Source: Schizophyllum amplum
Taxonomy: Eukaryota > Basidiomycota > Agaricomycetes > Agaricales > Schizophyllaceae
NCBI GenBank assembly: GCA_007026445.1
Contig: VDMD01000030.1
Coordinates: 186,001 to 250,000, forward strand
Direction of reading: 5' to 3'
DNA: 64,000 bases
This document shows positions 44,147 through 55,425 of this stretch, piece by piece. A program made the translations under genes and the position numbers. Under the pieces are notes generated by a model that saw only the letters and a program-made list of their open reading frames with translations, made no database searches and had not been told where the DNA came from. Within the stretch, counting starts at the first letter, position 1. Each line of letters begins with the position of its first letter.

Positions 44147-47100
44147 ATGTCCGACACATCATTAAACACCCCGACCAACCCTCGGCGGGGGTCTGTCTCC
44201 AATTCGTCCGCCGCGCCCTCTGGCATCCCCTCCTTGCGCTCCCTCCGCTCCTTACTCCCCTTCGGTCCTTCCAAGAACACAACCCCTTCCCGCACCCCAT
44301 CCAAAGCCTCCACTAAATCGCCCACGAAGGATGGAAGCTTCTACCACAGCAAGTCCATGTCAATGTCCATCGGCGCGTCTCCGCAGCCTCCACAGGCCTC
44401 GACCCCCTCCCGCGGTGCGCTTTCGTCCTTCACGCGCAAGGCCTCCGCGACCGCGTCGCTCGGGAAGGACCGTAAGGGCTCGCTGAGCAAGGACGCTACG
44501 CCTGGTCGCGCCTCGTTAGCCTGGGACGCGAGGATGTCGGCTTCGCTTCCCTCGCGCGACCGCAGCAAACAAACGTCTGCGCTCCCTGTCATTTCCATAC
44601 ACCGCAACTTTTCGGATGGGTCGGACGACGCCATCGACTTGGAGAAGGAGCTGAACACGCCGTTGCATGGGTTGGGAGGCCGCAAGCTCTCCTCGCTCTC
44701 TTCTCGGTTGGAGAAGCCTCTGCCGAGGGAGCCGGGCGGCAGCAGCCCCGCACCATCCACTCAGCAGCTAGATTTGGACATTGCCGCTGGTGAGTTCCTG
44801 TACTTTCTGATGCGAAAGCCTTTCGCTGATCGTTATCATCAGACACCCTCGCACCTCTCATGAATGAGGAATCCCCCATACTACGGACGCCCTCCCCCAC
44901 TGCTCCCATGGACCTCTCCACGATCATTGAAGCGGAGACTTCGGGCGCCATCGACCCAGATAGCTCTGGCGTATCCATTTCCAAACATATCCCTGCGGAA
45001 TCCGCGCCAACATCACCGGATTCGCCCTATCGAGAGTCTTTGCTACACTCGCCTCATCCGCACCTGTCGTCTGCCTCACACTCGCCAATATCCCGACAAG
45101 CGTCGTCCCTCATACCATCCACCAGCCAAAGTCGTTCCTCATCGGTCGCCCCTTCGTCGGATGCGCACGAGGCAGACACCTCCGGCTTCGAGCTCTCGAC
45201 TTCTGATGTGCATACTCAAGTCGTAGATGCGCTCAGGCGAACTAGTTGCGGATTCACTGGGTACCCACCCGTTGTCGTGGATGAGCCGACGGACGATAGC
45301 TTCCCATCACAGGCCGACAACAGCATTCTGAGAGGCGTTGAAGACAACAATAACTCGATCACACTTATTGCTCCGCGCCCGCTCTCGCATGCGTCACGCT
45401 CTCGATCGACGTCCATCATATCTCCTCCGAGAACCCCGCTACAGCAACATCGAGATACCGATGTGCTCGACTCAGGTCTATCGCCACGCACGATAACGAC
45501 CAGCGACTTCTCGCCTGCAACTAGTACCGTTGAGTACTATGCCCGGCGGGGTCCCCCACCACCTCTGCCCTTGTCTGAAAAGCCCATCATCCCTGCGTCT
45601 CTACCGCCCTCCGTCCGCCCTTCGCCCTCGCATTCGCCAGTGCTACCTTCTCCTACACGTACCGTACCACCATCGAGGAACGTGTCACCTTCGGCAGCTT
45701 CACCGCGCAGCTCTTACTTCGTGGGGCAACCCTCGCCCTCCGCGTTGCATTCTACTCGTTCTTCGCCGAGGCTGCAACCGTCGCCTCTGCAACCTTCCGC
45801 GCTCTCGTCGCAGGCTGCCGCACAGCTTACGCCACTGTCAAGGCGGGGATCTTCTTCACCGAGACTGCGGCCTTCGGTGCACAATGTCTTCTGGGATGAG
45901 GTCACATCTCGTCACCGATCCCAGTCGTCGGTTGAGTCGGGAGGTTACACGCCTCGTGCGTCGCTCGAGTCGAGTCGCTTCTCCTCTGCCCGACCATCAT
46001 TAGATCGAGGCGTGTATGGCCGTGGCGCATCGTACGGGCACATGCGTCCTTCGCTGGATGCAGCTCGCCATAGTGAAACGTCGCTGGACCATCCTAGCCA
46101 GCTACGCGCGCATCCCTCGCTGGACTTGTACGAGAGCAACAGGTCTCCGGACCTGAACACGCTCTCGCCTGACTTCATGCGCACTCGCAAACGCAGCCTG
46201 TCTGTCGACCAGGGCAATCAGACGCCAGTTCGCCCGAGCACTTCGACAAGGCCGAGTACAGCGATGAGCGGGTCTGTTGGGCGGCGTCTGGGTCCCGACA
46301 ACAACCTGTTGCGGCGACCGGAGACCAGCTCGGGCAGCGCGCGCAGCGCTACCAGTCTCAGCGGGCGGAGTGGCACAAGCTTGAGCGGATCTTTCAGTAG
46401 GCGCGCGGATCCGCTGCGGACACCGGGACCGGGTCCGCGCACCCTGAATGCCTTTCGTGCGGCCGGCGTGCTCGACGAGGATGACCCTTTGGCAAGTGCG
46501 AAGAGCCGCAGCTCGGAGGACGTACTGGAGAAGAGTCGCACCGCCCTTGAGCGCAGTGCAAACGTGCTCGATCGCGTACGCAGCCCGAGCGTGTCGCATG
46601 GCCGCAGTGGGCCGGGCATGGGTAGCGTGCGCGGCAAGTTTGCACCTGGCGCACGTCTCCCGAGCGACATGACGGAACGGCGGGTTAGTGGACGTAAGGC
46701 GAGCTGGAGTACATCTGTTGGCGCCACAAGTCCAGGACCACAGCTTACAGACAGTCCAACATTCACGTTCAGCACACCGCGGAGCGCTTCTACGGCGCCG
46801 ACGAGCGTGAGCGGCGGCTCGCACGACGAGGAGTTGCGCGAGATGCAAGCGAGACACGCGGACGAGATGGCAGCGCTCCTGGGTGCGCTTGGGGATGCGC
46901 AGCGGTCTGCGCGCCTGCTGCGTGGGGAGAACAACGAGTTGCGCGAGCGCGCGGACGAGCTTGCTGATGAAGTCGAGCGCCTGCATGCGGAGCGCGCGCG
47001 ACACACCGAGCTTGTAACACGCATGGAGGAGCAAGTTGAGTTCGTGCAGAAGGAGCGGGACGACATGCGCTCGGCGGTGGAGGAGATGGCGGGGGAGATG

Positions 47101-48012
47101 GAGCGCATGCGCGACGAGAGCGAGGTGTGGGCGCGCGAACGGGAGGATGATCGCCGCGAACGCGAACGCTTGCGGAAGAAGCTGGCCGAGACGAGCGTCG
47201 CCTTGCGCATGGCGGAGGTGCGCGCGCGGCTGGGGTCGACGGGGCAGGACGGTGCGGGGAACGTTACGCTGACGACAGCCGGGCTGTCACACGCGACATC
47301 ATCGACACTGCTGAACGGGAGCGTGAAGGGCTTCGGCAGTGAGGCGAATGACAGCCTGCACTCATCGCCCCTGCTTCTGATGGGCAGTGGCGGTTCCCCG
47401 TTGCGCGATACCTCACCACTGCACCTTCGCGCAGGCTCTGTCGACTGGGAGGGAGAGTCGGACGTCGGTGAGCGCACGCGGAGGTTCGCCAACTCGCATT
47501 CGCGCTCAGGCTCGTCGTCGAACGGCCGCCTACGCACTTCACGCCGGCTCAGTGGCGCGTCGTCCGTGTTCCCCACGCTACCGGCGAACATGTCAATGAT
47601 CTTCTCTGAGGACGATGGGGCGTGGGCGGGCTCACAAGGGTACGGGTCGGGGTCGATTGAGCAGGATCACGGGCGGCGAGACGTCTTCAACGGCCCCGAG
47701 CGACACGACGTGGTCGAGGAGCCCGAGCGCGAGGGGTCACCGACGATTGCGGTGCCATTGACATGGGGCGAGGTACCGGAAGCGGCTAAGTGGGCTGAGG
47801 AAGAAGTGCACGAGGATGTGCGGGACGAGGGACGGCGGGGCCGCTCCCGCGCGTCGTCTCGGTCGAGCGCGAATGGCAGTCCCTCACCAAGGACAGGGAG
47901 TCCTGGTAGCTTGTTCCTACGTCCCGAAGATGAACAGCATCTGGGGGACATGGAGAGCTTCGACCTGAGCGCGGGTCGGATGGAGTTGGACGTCGTTGAC
48001 GAGGAGTTATGA
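44147..48012 (+). CDS. 1270-residue disordered protein with central coiled coil
   Basis: Exons are 44147-44789 and 44843-48012 (53 bp intron, exact phase). Residues 1-870 are Ser/Pro/Arg-rich, with many SP and SRS sites and no known domain. About 876-1013 is a strong heptad coiled coil, rich in Glu and Arg: it starts near ELREMQARHADEM and ends at ALRMAEVRARLG. The last 250 residues are again disordered and end in an acidic ELDVVDEEL. The layout is like fungal cytoskeletal or polarity scaffolds, but no family match was recognised. Many possible phosphorylation sites suggest control by proline-directed kinases; this is inference. The long minus-strand frame at 46218-47591 is an Arg/Ser shadow of this gene. 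Confidence 0.8.
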
Positions 48013-48700
48013 GCGCTGAGTGCGCATTTCATGGTGCGTTCATTTCAGTGCTCAAAGCCAGCCAAGTGCTCAATGTCGTTTCTAGGATACGTTCGCATTT
48101 ACATTGGATCTATATACCGCATCAACATCATCATCATCACCATGCTTCATTTAGTAGGTTACTGGCTGCATTCGTCGTTACATTTACCTTATTGTGACTG
48201 GGGCCCATCCCGCATTATGTCTTTCGCGTCGACCTGGTCGCGTTCACCCGCATTCGCTTTATCACTCATTTTTTCTTCCTTATCTTTTCGCCTTTCCTCA
48301 TTTTGCTGTTGAATTTGCTTTGTACTTGTCGCCGTATTACGGACCGCCCGCCCACACTGGATCTATAAACTAATCAATCGTATGTATTCATGTAGTTCAA
48401 GTCCATCCTAGGACCCGTACATATAATGGGAGAGCTTGCTCCGTCTGGCAATATCGGGTTGAACGACCTAGAGCAAGACACCTGGTGACCTCAATAATTC
48501 TGTCTTAGGTCACCGTGAGCACTGAGCGCGAGCACGCCTTCTTCGTTACTCGTAGTGTGGCAGTGTCCATGTCGGTCCAGTGTTACACAAAGCTAAACCT
48601 TGAAGCTCGTACTGGTTACGCATCGTCCAAAGACCCAGAGCTTGCCGTGACAGTGACGATGCCGGACTGACAATGGTGGAACATGTGACTCCAAAAAGGC
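48013..48700. other. Gap, coiled-coil gene to FunK1-E promoter
   Basis: 3' flank with a short ATC/CAT-rich run near 48122. No gene seen. Confidence 0.4.
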
Positions 48701-48818
48701 CACGTGATGTGCACGTGAGCTTGGCCACTGTGATGCGTTTCTTTGTGGATCACGTCACGCAAGTACAACGTTGACTCAACCACCACGAGGACTTGGCCCC
48801 AACTCGGGCACTATAAAG
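48701..48818 (+). promoter_or_regulatory. Conserved FunK1-E promoter
   Basis: CACGTG at 48701-48706 and 48712-48717 (11 bp apart), TGACTCA at 48772-48778 and TATAAA at 48813-48818, 42 bp before the ATG. Order and spacing match D and F on the opposite strand. Confidence 0.65.
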
Positions 48819-48859
48819 GCTGAAAAGGTTGATTTCCTCTTTCTTCGCTCACCGTCATC

Positions 48860-51437
48860 ATGGCTGACCATGGTCCAGACTCTGACCAGCCACCCGGCCT
48901 CGCCACTGCCGCAGAACGCCTGCTATCCGTGCGTCGTGTGATCTTCGCTGCCTGGCATTCTTCTGACCATCTTCCAGGACGTCGAGCCGGCTGCCACTGC
49001 CGATTGCCTTCGACCTGGTATTGTCGGAAGCGCTCCTGTCAAGTGGTCCTCAGGAGCACCCCTGTCAACACGCCAACAGAAGACGGGGTCATTGCCGCGC
49101 CTTGTCGACGAACTCATCCTGCTGAAGCAACAAGGAACTCGTGCTATCCGCACCATAGAGGTTATGCATAAGGTCATGCACGCCGAGCTCGGACCAGCCA
49201 TCTATAACATGCCCGACCTCCTCTTGACTCTCTTCCCCGACGACGCGTTCCCGATCAGACCAGCCCTCCTGCTCAAGGCTCTGCCAAAGAAAATCTATAG
49301 TGATGGCAGGTGGAGGAAGTGTCCGAATCTCAAGGAACCTTCGATGGAGAGCGAAACTGCGAAGTTCTTGAACGAGATCATTCACTACACGCGCATCGCA
49401 TATAAACGCTTGGGAAAGGACCTTCCGACCGAGGATCGTCGATGGAGTGCGAAGTACATCGATCGAATCATGCCTGGTGGAATGGCCCCCCGGAAGCCCG
49501 ATCTCTTCCTCAGAGTTTGGACCGACAAGAGCCTTTGGAAGAGTGTGCTCGCTGGCATGCAGATGAAGAGCGAGGAACACGCCTTCGCTGCCACGGAGCG
49601 TCAACTGCAGGACGATGCCTACAACTGCTTCGCCACCCAGGACGACCTCATGTGGCACATAGAAGTTGGGCTCGTATGCGAAGAGTTCTGGATCTCCGTC
49701 TTCGATCGCTCCGGCTGCGTACACTCGTCGCGAGGCAACATCCACGATACACCGCTTGCTTTCCTTCGCATCATCATCGGCCTTGCGTTTCTCGAGCGCC
49801 CTCGCATAGGCTACGACCCCTCCATCCGGACACTCCCTGACGGGCGCCGTATCATCACCGTTGATGGCGTCGACTACGATATCATTCAAAGACTCCATCT
49901 CAGTAATGTCATGCGGGGCCGTGGGACGGTGTGCTGGCGTTGTCGAGCTTGTGACGCAGGTCCTGAGGACGAGGACGTTGTTATCAAAAGTCTCTGGGCA
50001 GACCAGAGCCGTGCTCATACGGAGGCCGAGTTCCTGCGCGTAGCACAAGGCATCGAGGGCATCTCCACTCTCATTGCGGAGGAGCTCGTCATGGAGGGTG
50101 ATCCGCTCATGCCACGGTCGACGGCTAAGATACGACACGCACTGCGGGATCACAGCAGGGATACGGAGCTCGTCGGCATCGAGGAACGACACCAATACCG
50201 ACTGGTTCTCAAGCCGTATGCCCTTCATGTCGAGAACTTCTCGTCGAGAAAGGAGCTTCTGAATGTCTTCAAAGACGCAATCTCAGGTACGTTGTCGTTC
50301 CACTCGAAGTCCAAATGTATTTTCACACCGTTGTAGCCCATGAGCAACTCGTCTATGACCGCCGCATACTGCACTCCGACATCAGCGACAACAACGTTAT
50401 GATGCGGACAGGTCCACCCGGAAGCCTGCGCGGAGGGCTCTTGATTGATCTGGACTACGCAGCTTTCATCGGCGAACAGCGCAATAGCACTTCCACTGCT
50501 CATCGCACGGTACGTGTAGTGTCATTCATGTGTCGCGCATATGCTCACATAGTTGATGCAGGGGACGCTGCCGTTCATGGCATGGGAGATTCTGAAGAAT
50601 GGCGACAAGATCCCGCACGAGCCCCGCCACGACCTCGAGTCCTTCCTCTATGTCCTTATCTTGGTCTGTATCTGCCACTCGGGACCCAACCGTCAATATC
50701 GCCGAGACTTTGACCTCCCTAAATCTCGCTTCGGCAGGTGGATGGACCTGGATGCATACTTGAGCGACATTGGCAGCGCCAAAGAGGCGGTCATGTGCCT
50801 TCCAAAAAACGGCCTTCCGGATGAATTTCCGGCCTTCATCGACGAACTCTTTGATCCTTACTTCGAAGACCTGAAGCCATGCGTCCACGAGCTGCGCGAG
50901 GCGATACTGGGCCCAGCGCCATCGGATCCTCGAGCTATGCATCGCGAGGTTCTCGGCATTCTTCAGAAGCATATCGACGAACTGTCACATCCCGACGGCA
51001 ATCCGAGAGGCTCTAAGCCCAAGGCGGCGCCGGAAGCCAAGGCGAAACGGGCGTCTGGATGGCGGAGTAGACACGGTCGCGCGGACGGGCTTCCGGAATT
51101 GGATGGAAACGACGAGACACTCGACGATGCCGAGCTTTTGATAGCCGAGGATCTTCAGGCTCTCCTCACGGACGAAGAGGACTACGAAGAAGGCGACGAC
51201 GGATCCGTTCACGAGTCGGACGATGACCCATTGCCTGTTGAAGGGCCCGACTTGAGGGCCGTCCGCGGCTCGGATCTTGCTGATGCGGCCATGGTCGGCA
51301 GACTTCGCTCGTCGCAGACCGCTGGTGTCCTCAGATCGTATAACGAGGATGATCTGGAGCGGAGGCGTGAGGGGCAGCTACCGACGAATTACCGCTTGAA
51401 CAGTAGCCAGACGAAGCGACGGAAGCTGAACCAGTAG
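48860..51437 (+). CDS. FunK1-E: intact fungal-type protein kinase
   Basis: Exons are 48860-48928, 48978-50286, 50337-50509 and 50562-51437, giving 808 residues. The first intron (48929-48977, 49 bp, GTGCGT...TTCCAG with a CTGAC branch) is needed: without it the frame stops after about 100 codons. Kinase features are GRGT, CWRC (C342/C345), K360, a likely helix-C Glu (372), HSDISDNN (H472, D474, N479) and LIDLD (D497). GTLPFMAWEIL and HDLESFLYVL follow. After about 680 comes a variable acidic linker, then the conserved D/E/F tail DAAMVGRLRSS...YNEDDLERR, ending KRRKLNQ (a possible nuclear signal). This is the only unbroken member of the D/E/F group in the window. It is in opposite orientation to D and F. 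Substrate is unknown. Confidence 0.9.
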
Positions 51438-51767
51438 ATAGATTTCTGTCTGGTAGAAGGCTAAGGCTACAGTGCTCTCAGGAATGTTTCTTCTCCGAAA
51501 TCCGTCACCAGCGCGTCATTATTCCCTGCTCTCAGCGTATGACCTTAATGGCCTCGAAAAGCGCGCTCTCGCGCTCCGCTTTCTTACACTTACATGGGCG
51601 CGGACGGTTCCCTATTGCGGTCCAGTGAGTGTTTTCACCTCGAAACTCGGAATGCGCCAATAACAGCGCGTTGTGTGCTCAATCTCGCGACCTCAGGCCG
51701 CTCATGCTTCGTAGTGAGTTCGTTCAAAATGCATACAATTTCTCATTGATTACGGTATTGGCGAGAG
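51438..51767. other. Convergent 3' gap
   Basis: Short region between the ends of FunK1-E and the DUF1772 gene; nothing recognised. Confidence 0.4.
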
Positions 51768-52434
51768 CTAAACCTGCACGAGGGCAGCAAGGCCCAGAGT
51801 GTAGGACGCAAATCCGCACGCCATGCGCACCAGATGGAGGCGGGTCCATTTGCCCAAGCGCCCCCAGCTGGCCTCCGCCTCGTCGATGGTCAACTCCCGA
51901 CCCGATGGGTACACGCTGTCGCGTGTCGCGAGCAGCTCGTGATTTAGGGGCATCACTAAGTAGGGTATCAGCAATACAGTATATCGATTCAAGCGCGCTC
52001 GTGGGACCGGCAAGGACAAAATTACTCACTCGTGATGACCGTCCAGGGCAGAACGCCGATCATGAGGGCACTCGCGCTGAACAGCAGGCTCTTTACGTGG
52101 CGCGCGGACCCCGAGTAGAGGTAGCCGGCGACGAGGTAGGACGTCGACGCGGTGAGGGAGGCGCTGACGAAGTGGACCTGCGGCAGGCGTCGTTAATTGC
52201 AAAGGACGGCACGATGCACGAAGCACTCACTGCAGCTCGCTGGTAGAAAAAGGCCCAGAGCTCGACGGCTTTCCCAGCTTCCACATTCACTTTGTCGTGA
52301 CCGGGGACGACGGCGGGGAGGATACCGAATTTCGAGGCGCCGTAGTTGGCGAAGGCGAAGTAGCCCGAGGCCGTGATACCCAGGCCGAGGGCGGCGGCGA
52401 CGGGCGTGCCAACACGAACGACGAGACTGGACAT
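51768..52434 (-). CDS. DUF1772 (anthrone-oxygenase-like) membrane protein
   Basis: Exons are 52434-52231, 52177-52030 and 51955-51768, giving 179 residues. Four hydrophobic segments are expected: one from about 10 to 30 (VAAALGLGITASGYFAFANY), one after AVELWAFFYQRAA, one around SLLFSASALMIGVLPWTVI, and a C-terminal one. The family signature MMPLNHELL follows the third helix, and a Trp-Arg-Leu-Gly-Lys-Trp stretch (SWGRLGKWTRLH) precedes the last. Some members act as anthrone oxygenases in polyketide pathways, but no polyketide genes lie nearby. Probably a small membrane protein of unknown substrate. Confidence 0.75.
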
Positions 52435-53264
52435 ATCTCAGTGTAATGTCCAAGTGAGTTCTAGTTTCGGGGATTTTCGTTTGAATGTGAGCGTAAGGTT
52501 CAACGAGGTTTGAAATTTGAGCATGGTCTGCCGTTGGTCTGCCGTGCACCTGCCGTGATGACGTTGGAGGTCAACTTCGGCTATTCCCTGGACCGGCCAG
52601 CATGTCGCGTGGTTAGTGATCTCCAGCGCTCAAATCTCTCCTTCCCCTTAAATGCCGTTTCTATGATAGAAACCAAATATCCTCTTCTCATGCATGATCC
52701 TAGGCCGGGGTCGACAGTGGGGTTCTTGGTAAGTTTGTTCAACTTCCCCAGGTCGCGGCCGACATTCGTGCCATCACGCAAACTTACTCAGACAACATAC
52801 GAGGGAAGCTTTCGATGGCTCGGCATGAAGTATTCTGAAGGCAATCGAGCTTAGAAATGAGAGCAAGTAACTGGAGGATAGAGATTGATATTGTGACAAT
52901 TTACTGCGCCCACTGACATTGCGCCCTCCCCCGCTCCTGTTCCCATGCTTCGTGGCCTTTCAGAAGCTACATATTACTGAGATACAATAATATCTTGCAT
53001 AGCCCATATCTGTCCTGAATGGCCTTTGGGCCTCTGTCCAACGGCGACGACGTTGATTCTCCCTTGATCACGTGTATGTTCGACTTTCTTACCGGCAAAC
53101 CCCGTTGTGACGTGTTTGGCTGAGCGCTCGTGCCAATGTGACGTCGGAGATCATTCCAACTCTGCACTCCTTGTTCCCGACCGCCACCCTCATTTCACCT
53201 CCTCGACGCGTTTTGTTCTCGAAACTGGACGCCGCCATCGATCTCTAACTTATTTCTATCGAAA
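52435..53264. other. Divergent gap, DUF1772 gene / Lunapark
   Basis: This 830 bp divergent intergenic region would hold both promoters. No repeat or gene seen apart from short repeated CTGCCGT strings near 52530-52555. Confidence 0.4.
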
Positions 53265-54730
53265 ATGACGCTCTGGACGCGTCTCTTCGGCGCGGTGAGT
53301 GCTAGTCATGCCTGTACGGCGCGCGCGAGTTGTGAGCTGACAGTCCATTCTTGCTGCAGCCGAAGGAAGAAGACTATGAAACGATACTCTCTAATCTGGC
53401 GAACGACATTCAGAAGCGGCAGGTGAAGCTGTCCGAGATCCGCCTGCGAGAACGGCGGACGACGCTGCTGGTTACCCTGTGGACGCTCGCGGGATGGGCA
53501 GCGTATGTTGGCGCCTGGTACATGGCACTCCTACCCAGCTTCAGCGGAAGGGGACCGAACAGCAAATGGGAACGCGCGCTAGAATCCATACCAGTCCTTC
53601 TGGGACCCCTCCTGTGCGTGCTTGCCTTGCTGCCAGCATGAGGCGCGCTAACCGCCCTGCACAGCATCCTGCTCATCCGGCGCTTGATGATATGGCGGTA
53701 CGAGACCAAGGAGGCGAAAGAGGGTGCGTGATTGACCTTTGCCGAATGTGCTGCGACTGATCGGAGATGTAGAAAAGCAGCTACAAGCTTTGCTGAAGCA
53801 GCAGCGCGCCAAGGTCGAAGAGGTCAAGAAGAAGACCAACTACTATTCTACCAGGGATCTCCTCCAGAAATACGATGAAAGCAATCTGCCAGGCTCCCCT
53901 GCGCGTCCTCCCCCCGGTTCATCACCTCAGACACCTCAGCGCCGTCCCGGACAACCGGGCCCCAGCCCAGCTATGACACCGATGGGTCTCGGCGGTGCAC
54001 CCCCATCCCCTGCGCTACGCTCTCAGCTTGCTGGTGTGTACTTATCTCTTGCGTGATCGCTCAAGCACTCAATCTCACCTCGATCGCAGGGCCGCCTCCT
54101 ATGCCGACCGGCCCGCCACGAAAGCAATGGTATGACAAGCTTGCAGACGCAATCCTCGGAGAAGAAGGCGACTCCAGTGGTGCCGCGTCCCGCTACGCGC
54201 TCATCTGTGAGAAGTGCTTTGCGCACAACGGTCTGGTCAAGGAGAGCATGTACGAGGACGCACGTGAGTACTCGTTCTTTCGTCGTGTTATACGTTTGTT
54301 CCTACCTTGTCACGTCTTGGAATGTATCACTGCGAGCCCGACCTCTCGTCGTCCATTCTGTCGCTCTTCAGCGTTTGACTGACATTCTCTTCGGACAGAA
54401 TACCTCTGTCCCAAATGCGGCCACTTCAACGCCTCGCGTCGCGCCAAGAAGGAGGGCCGAGCAAACGGAGCCCCGGCTGGGAAAGTCATGTACCCCTCAC
54501 CACGACCCGCAGCATCCGAAGGCAACCTCAAGCAACGGAGCGCACGGGAGGGCGAGCTCAGACATCGTGGCTCAGGCCCAGAGCTGAGGCAACGGGGCCG
54601 AGGCTCGATGGGCGGAGACGAGCGCGCACCGCTGAATGGGCGCGCGCGGCTGTCAGCGAGCGGAGAGGGCAGTGGTGAGGGCGAGGACAGCGGGGAGGGG
54701 GAGGGGGATAACATGGAGGTGGACTCTTAG
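53265..54730 (+). CDS. LNP1: Lunapark-type ER junction protein
   Basis: Exons are 53265-53294, 53360-53613, 53665-53723, 53773-54033, 54090-54263 and 54399-54730, giving 369 residues. Lunapark proteins sit in the ER membrane and stabilise three-way tubule junctions. Seen here: a short N-terminal helix, a coiled-coil-like start (LANDIQKRQ), two membrane segments (about 48-70 and 86-104) and a second coiled coil (EKQLQALLKQQRAKVEEVKKK). Then come NYYSTRDLLQKYD, a Pro-rich linker and the zinc ribbon with C241/C244 and C263/C266 (ICEKCFAHNGL...LCPKCGHFN). The C-terminal tail is Gly/Glu-rich. Domain order and length fit the family well. Confidence 0.93.
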
Positions 54731-55425
54731 CCGGCCAGGTCGTGATGCGGCGAGGAGACGACGGGGTGGGGTAGCAATACTTGCCGGGCACGCACCTTGT
54801 CTTGATGGTATATATACGTTTCTGCGATCTAGGATACGCCGGGTCGCTGAGGTAGGATTATCTCTGGACAGACGTTGTATAGTATGGTGAACGATGGTCA
54901 CGAACGGCGTGTTCAACACTGGTAACTGCGACTAGACTTCTCTGCGTAGGCTCTCTAGGCGCGCTATCTGTTTATTGAATCTCGAGATCTCTGACAGGAG
55001 CTCTGGAAGCACTCTGCATGAGCTCAGCGGTGCTCTGCGCGATCGCAGCACCTTCCGCTGCAAATGTGAGGTCACCGTGAAGTTGCCGTGAAGTTGACTG
55101 CCAGCATCAAGCCAGCATCTGCAAAGGTTGTCGCGCGGTTCATGATGGCGGTGTGATGCGTCCTCATTATTGAAAATCGCGAGGCTGCGTGGAAGAAGGC
55201 ACCTGGCAAAGCTTTGGAGGCGGAAAGAGCGATGACCGGGATGGCAGTCAAGGCACTTCAGCTGATCAGTCTCTGGTGTCCCGGAGTCGGAAGTTTTAGA
55301 ATGCACCCACAGTGCACCTACAAGTTGAAGTTGTGGAGTTATTGAAAACGTCTGCAGCTTGCCACAAGAAGATGAAGGACTGTTATATCGTCTTGGAACA
55401 AAGTATATATGTACTCCGTTGTAAT
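54731..55425. other. Convergent gap, Lunapark / F-box gene
   Basis: On the minus strand 54932-55425 is open and holds a coil-like string (LLSEISRFNKQIARLESL) similar in style to the N-terminus of F-box proteins. It comes after the F-box gene stop and lacks an F-box, so it is at most a relic. Confidence 0.35.

Noticed and set aside
46218..47591. 457-codon minus-strand open frame inside the coiled-coil gene
   Set aside because: It is a Ser/Arg-rich mirror of a GC-rich plus-strand coding exon, with no domain and no splice partners.
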